64,000 nt of DNA from Cytobacillus solani (lineage in GTDB: Bacteria; Bacillota; Bacilli; Bacillales; Cytobacillaceae): positions 4,430,857 through 4,494,856 of the forward strand of contig NZ_LJIX01000006.1 of assembly GCF_001420595.1 (NCBI RefSeq). Direction: 5' to 3'. The notes below the pieces were generated by a model. That model saw only the letters and a program-made list of their open reading frames with translations, ran no database searches and was not told the DNA's origin. This document shows positions 61,818 through 64,000 of the stretch, in pieces. Position 1 is the first letter of the stretch. Each line of letters begins with the position of its first letter. The position numbers and the translations under genes are program-made.

Positions 61818-62549
61818 CTATAACAGTTCCCGCTCGTCTACCATCTTGACGAATTTAGCAGGAACACCTTTAACTAAAGTCTTTGCTTCCGTATTCTTTG
61901 TTACTAATGCACCAGCGGCTACAAATGTTTCCTCTTCAACGACGATCCCCGGAAGAATAATCGATGCTCCACCAACACGAGCGCCTTTTTTCACATGTGC
62001 GCCTTTAATCTTGTCAAAACGTTCTTCCGTACGGCCCATGAAATTATCGTTTGTCGTTGTGACACAAGGAGCGATAAACACTTTCTCTTCCAATGTTGTG
62101 TAAGCAGTAATATATGAGTTGGATTGGATTTTTGTGCGATCGCCAATTTTCACAAAGTTTTCAACCGTTACGCCTCTGCCGACGATAACAAAATTCCCAA
62201 TTTCTACGTTTTCTCTTACACTTGCCAGGTCTGCAATTAATGTACTTGAGCCAATTTTCGCTCCACGATAAATAACGCAATTGGCACCAATAGTTACTTC
62301 TTCACCAATTTCCAGAGCAGGAATGGAATCAGATAGCTTTACCGTGCTTGTTTTTGCTGGCTTTGGCGGCTTTCCAACAACGGCACCGTCTGCAATTGTC
62401 GTGTTATCCCCAATCGTTGTCCCCTCATGAATCGTTACGCGGTTACCAACGATAACGTTTTTACCGATTTTTACATCTTTTTCAATAACGGAAAAATAAC
62501 CGACCTTTGCCGTTTCATCTACTATAGCGGAAGGATCAATAAAATTCAT
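61818..62549 (-). CDS. Left-handed beta-helix acyltransferase (hexapeptide)
   Basis: 243 aa from ATG 62549 (AAAGGGAGA); the longer frame to 62630 has no ribosome site and runs into a short repeat. Many [LIV]-G-x4 turns (KIGKNVIVGNRVTIHEGTTI, EVTIGANCVIYRGAKIGSST, HVKKGARVGGASIILPGIVV), ending GVPAKFVKMVD. The family includes WbpD/WlbB N-acetyltransferases that act on UDP-3-amino-uronic acids; the partner 3-oxidase and aminotransferase are not in this window. Sugar O- or N-acetyltransferase is the safe call. Confidence 0.82.
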   Translation of the reverse strand: MNFIDPSAIVDETAKVGYFSVIEKDVKIGKNVIVGNRVTIHEGTTIGDNTTIADGAVVGKPPKPAKTSTVKLSDSIPALEIGEEVTIGANCVIYRGAKIGSSTLIADLASVRENVEIGNFVIVGRGVTVENFVKIGDRTKIQSNSYITAYTTLEEKVFIAPCVTTTNDNFMGRTEERFDKIKGAHVKKGARVGGASIILPGIVVEEETFVAAGALVTKNTEAKTLVKGVPAKFVKMVDERELL

Positions 62550-62574
62550 AAGAAAGTCTCCCTTTACCTTAAAA

Positions 62575-62645
62575 TTGACTGGAATAATGAAATTTTGACC
62601 GGATAAACAGAAAGTTGACCGGATTCCCAACTAATTTGACCGGAA
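62575..62645. repeat. 20-21-bp degenerate tandem repeat (4 units)
   Basis: TTGAC(C/T)GGA at 62575, 62595, 62615 and 62636: steps 20, 20, 21. It lies between the dehydrogenase stop and the acyltransferase start. The units resemble, after reverse complement, those at 7993-8085 (both centre on G-CC-(G)-ATAAA followed by GAAA). Confidence 0.65.
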
Positions 62646-62667
62646 TCTCCAAATCTTGCTCTATATA

Positions 62668-63981
62668 TTATAATTTAATGTATTTATTCGGCTTCGCAAT
62701 ATCCTTTAGTGCATTACGCGTATCAAAAATAACCTTGCTTTCCTTCGCGATCATTTCGTAATCAAAATCTGTATGATCAGTTGTTACTAAAACAAGATCT
62801 GCCTCATTTAAAAGCTCTTTAGACAATTCAACCGTTTCAATCTTTTGATTGCATGATCTGAATGACTTCACATAAGGATCTACTACTGTATAATCTGCAC
62901 CGTGATGCTCCAACAGCTCAACAATCTTAAGAACAGGAGATTCCCTTACATCATCAATGTCCTTTTTGTATGCAACACCAAGAACAGCCACCTTTGCTCC
63001 ACGAAGTGCTTTGCCATCCTCATTCAATGTTTGCATTGCACGTGTGATGACATATTCAGGCATGCTGTTGTTAATTTCGCCTGCAAGTTCGATTAGTCGT
63101 GTATGGTAGTTATATTCACGAGCCTTCCATGTTAAGTAGAATGGATCGATTGGAATACAGTGTCCGCCTAAGCCTGGACCTGGATAGAACGCCATAAATC
63201 CGTATGGCTTTGTCTTAGCTGCATCAATTACTTCCCATACATCAATGCCCATTTTTTCACAAAGAATGGCCATTTCGTTTGCCAATGCAATGTTAATGTG
63301 ACGGAATGTATTTTCGAAAATTTTCTCCATTTCAGCAACTGCCGGAGAGGATACTTCATGTACATCGCCTTCAAGAACACTTCTGTAAAGGGCTGCTGCC
63401 ACTTTCGTACAATTCTCAGTAATTCCGCCAACTACTTTCGGAGTATTTTTCGTTTTGAATTGCTTATTACCTGGATCCACACGCTCTGGAGAATAAGCAA
63501 CAAATACAGTTTCGCCTGTTTTAAGGCCTTTTTCTTCAAGCGCAGGCTTGACAATTTCCTCTGTTGTTCCTGGGTAAGTAGTCGATTCTAATACAACAAG
63601 CATGCCTTCATGTGCATATTTAGCAATTTCTTTAGATGAGCTTTCTACATAAGAAGTATCTGGCTGCTGATAAATATCAAGCGGAGTTGGCACACAGATT
63701 GCCACGGCATCTACTTCTTGGATACGCGCATAATCAGTTGTTGCGACTAAACGGCCATCCTTAATCATGTCTGCTAATTCTTGATCAACCACATCGCCGA
63801 TATAGTTAATTCCCATATTCACTTGCTCTACACGTGCTGCCTGTACGTCAAAGCCGATAACCTTATAGCCAGCTTTTGCTTTTTCAACTGCAAGCGGAAG
63901 ACCCACATAACCTAAGCCAACAACACCAATAACAGCTTCTTTATTTTCAATTTTATTAATTAATGATGTATATACGTTCAT
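62668..63981 (-). CDS. UDP-N-acetylhexosamine dehydrogenase (WecC/WbpA-like)
   Basis: 437 aa. NAD domain IGVVGLGYVGLPLAVEKAKA (18-37), ESTTYPGTTEE, catalytic Cys in GPGLGGHCIPIDP, and the C-domain VAVLGVAYKKDIDDVRESPV. Oxidises a UDP-HexNAc to the uronic acid. The sequence type looks nearer to WbpA (UDP-GlcNAc) than to UDP-glucose dehydrogenases, but with wecB in the cluster UDP-ManNAc is also possible. AGGAGAAAG before ATG. Upstream genes of the operon probably lie beyond the right edge. Confidence 0.9.
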   Translation of the reverse strand: MNVYTSLINKIENKEAVIGVVGLGYVGLPLAVEKAKAGYKVIGFDVQAARVEQVNMGINYIGDVVDQELADMIKDGRLVATTDYARIQEVDAVAICVPTPLDIYQQPDTSYVESSSKEIAKYAHEGMLVVLESTTYPGTTEEIVKPALEEKGLKTGETVFVAYSPERVDPGNKQFKTKNTPKVVGGITENCTKVAAALYRSVLEGDVHEVSSPAVAEMEKIFENTFRHINIALANEMAILCEKMGIDVWEVIDAAKTKPYGFMAFYPGPGLGGHCIPIDPFYLTWKAREYNYHTRLIELAGEINNSMPEYVITRAMQTLNEDGKALRGAKVAVLGVAYKKDIDDVRESPVLKIVELLEHHGADYTVVDPYVKSFRSCNQKIETVELSKELLNEADLVLVTTDHTDFDYEMIAKESKVIFDTRNALKDIAKPNKYIKL

Positions 63982-64000
63982 CTTTCTTTCTCCTTTTATA

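Noticed and set aside
62550-62630. N-terminal extension of the acyltransferase
   Set aside because: The added residues translate the 20-21-bp repeat and have no ribosome site; ATG at 62549 follows AAAGGGAGA.
1-64000. tRNA, rRNA, IS elements or prophage
   Set aside because: No such genes, terminal repeats of IS size, or integrase/transposase frames were seen on either strand.

Overview
This window is a chromosomal segment from a motile, endospore-forming Bacillaceae, Bacillus-like but not B. subtilis itself. The gene order (ftsE, cccB, a YitT-family gene, prfB, secA, hpf, flaG/fliDST, hag, csrA, fliW, yviE, flgL, flgK, flgN, flgM, yvyF, comFC, comFA, degV, degU, degS, yvyE, tagU, lyt genes, galU) follows the B. 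subtilis region around secA and degSU. Sda, a SigH-like promoter, SigD promoters and many TTG/GTG starts agree with this. I saw no rRNA, tRNA, IS element, prophage or CRISPR array.

Layout. 0-11.5 kb: housekeeping genes (ftsE, cut by the left edge; cytochrome c-551; prfB with its programmed +1 frameshift; secA; a SEC-C/TPR protein; long-form hpf), interrupted by decayed genes (a coiled-coil pseudogene, a frameshifted NERD nuclease) and by a Mn2+-type yybP-ykoY riboswitch that reads into a tiny FbpB-like ORF. 11.6-14.5 kb: a decayed Uma2 nuclease, a small orphan, an HD-GYP phosphodiesterase and a 59-aa orphan. 14.5-37.6 kb: flagellar late genes read leftward. Between flaG and hag lies a roughly 14-kb, strikingly AT-rich glycosylation island: a GT2, four dTDP-rhamnose genes, a WecE-like aminotransferase, a sugar N-formyltransferase and three large multidomain glycosyltransferases. 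SigD-type promoters sit in front of flaG, hag, flgM and several island glycosyltransferase genes, so the island is probably switched on with flagellin and decorates it.

37.6-45.4 kb: competence DNA-uptake genes (comFC, comFA; comFB absent), degV, sda, a second copy of the small orphan family, degU-degS and yvyE. 45.6-51.2 kb: cell-wall genes (TagU/LCP ligase, a five-SH3 amidase, an SH3 coiled-coil protein, a SpoIID/LytB homologue). 51.8-64 kb: a leftward Wzx/Wzy-type surface polysaccharide cluster with three GT-B transferases, UDP-glucose pyrophosphorylase, UDP-GlcNAc 2-epimerase, an amidotransferase lacking the glutaminase cysteine, a hexapeptide acyltransferase and a UDP-sugar dehydrogenase. 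Its products suggest a (possibly amidated) aminouronic-acid polymer. The cluster probably continues past the right edge.

The least explained feature is a pair of tandem arrays (about 41.8-42.3 kb and 51.25-51.8 kb). Their overall sequences differ, but both have about ten units, both keep a near-invariant 52-bp period, and both lie between convergent genes. Shorter 20-21-bp arrays occur near 8.0 kb and 62.6 kb. These lengths are close to whole helical turns (5 and 2).
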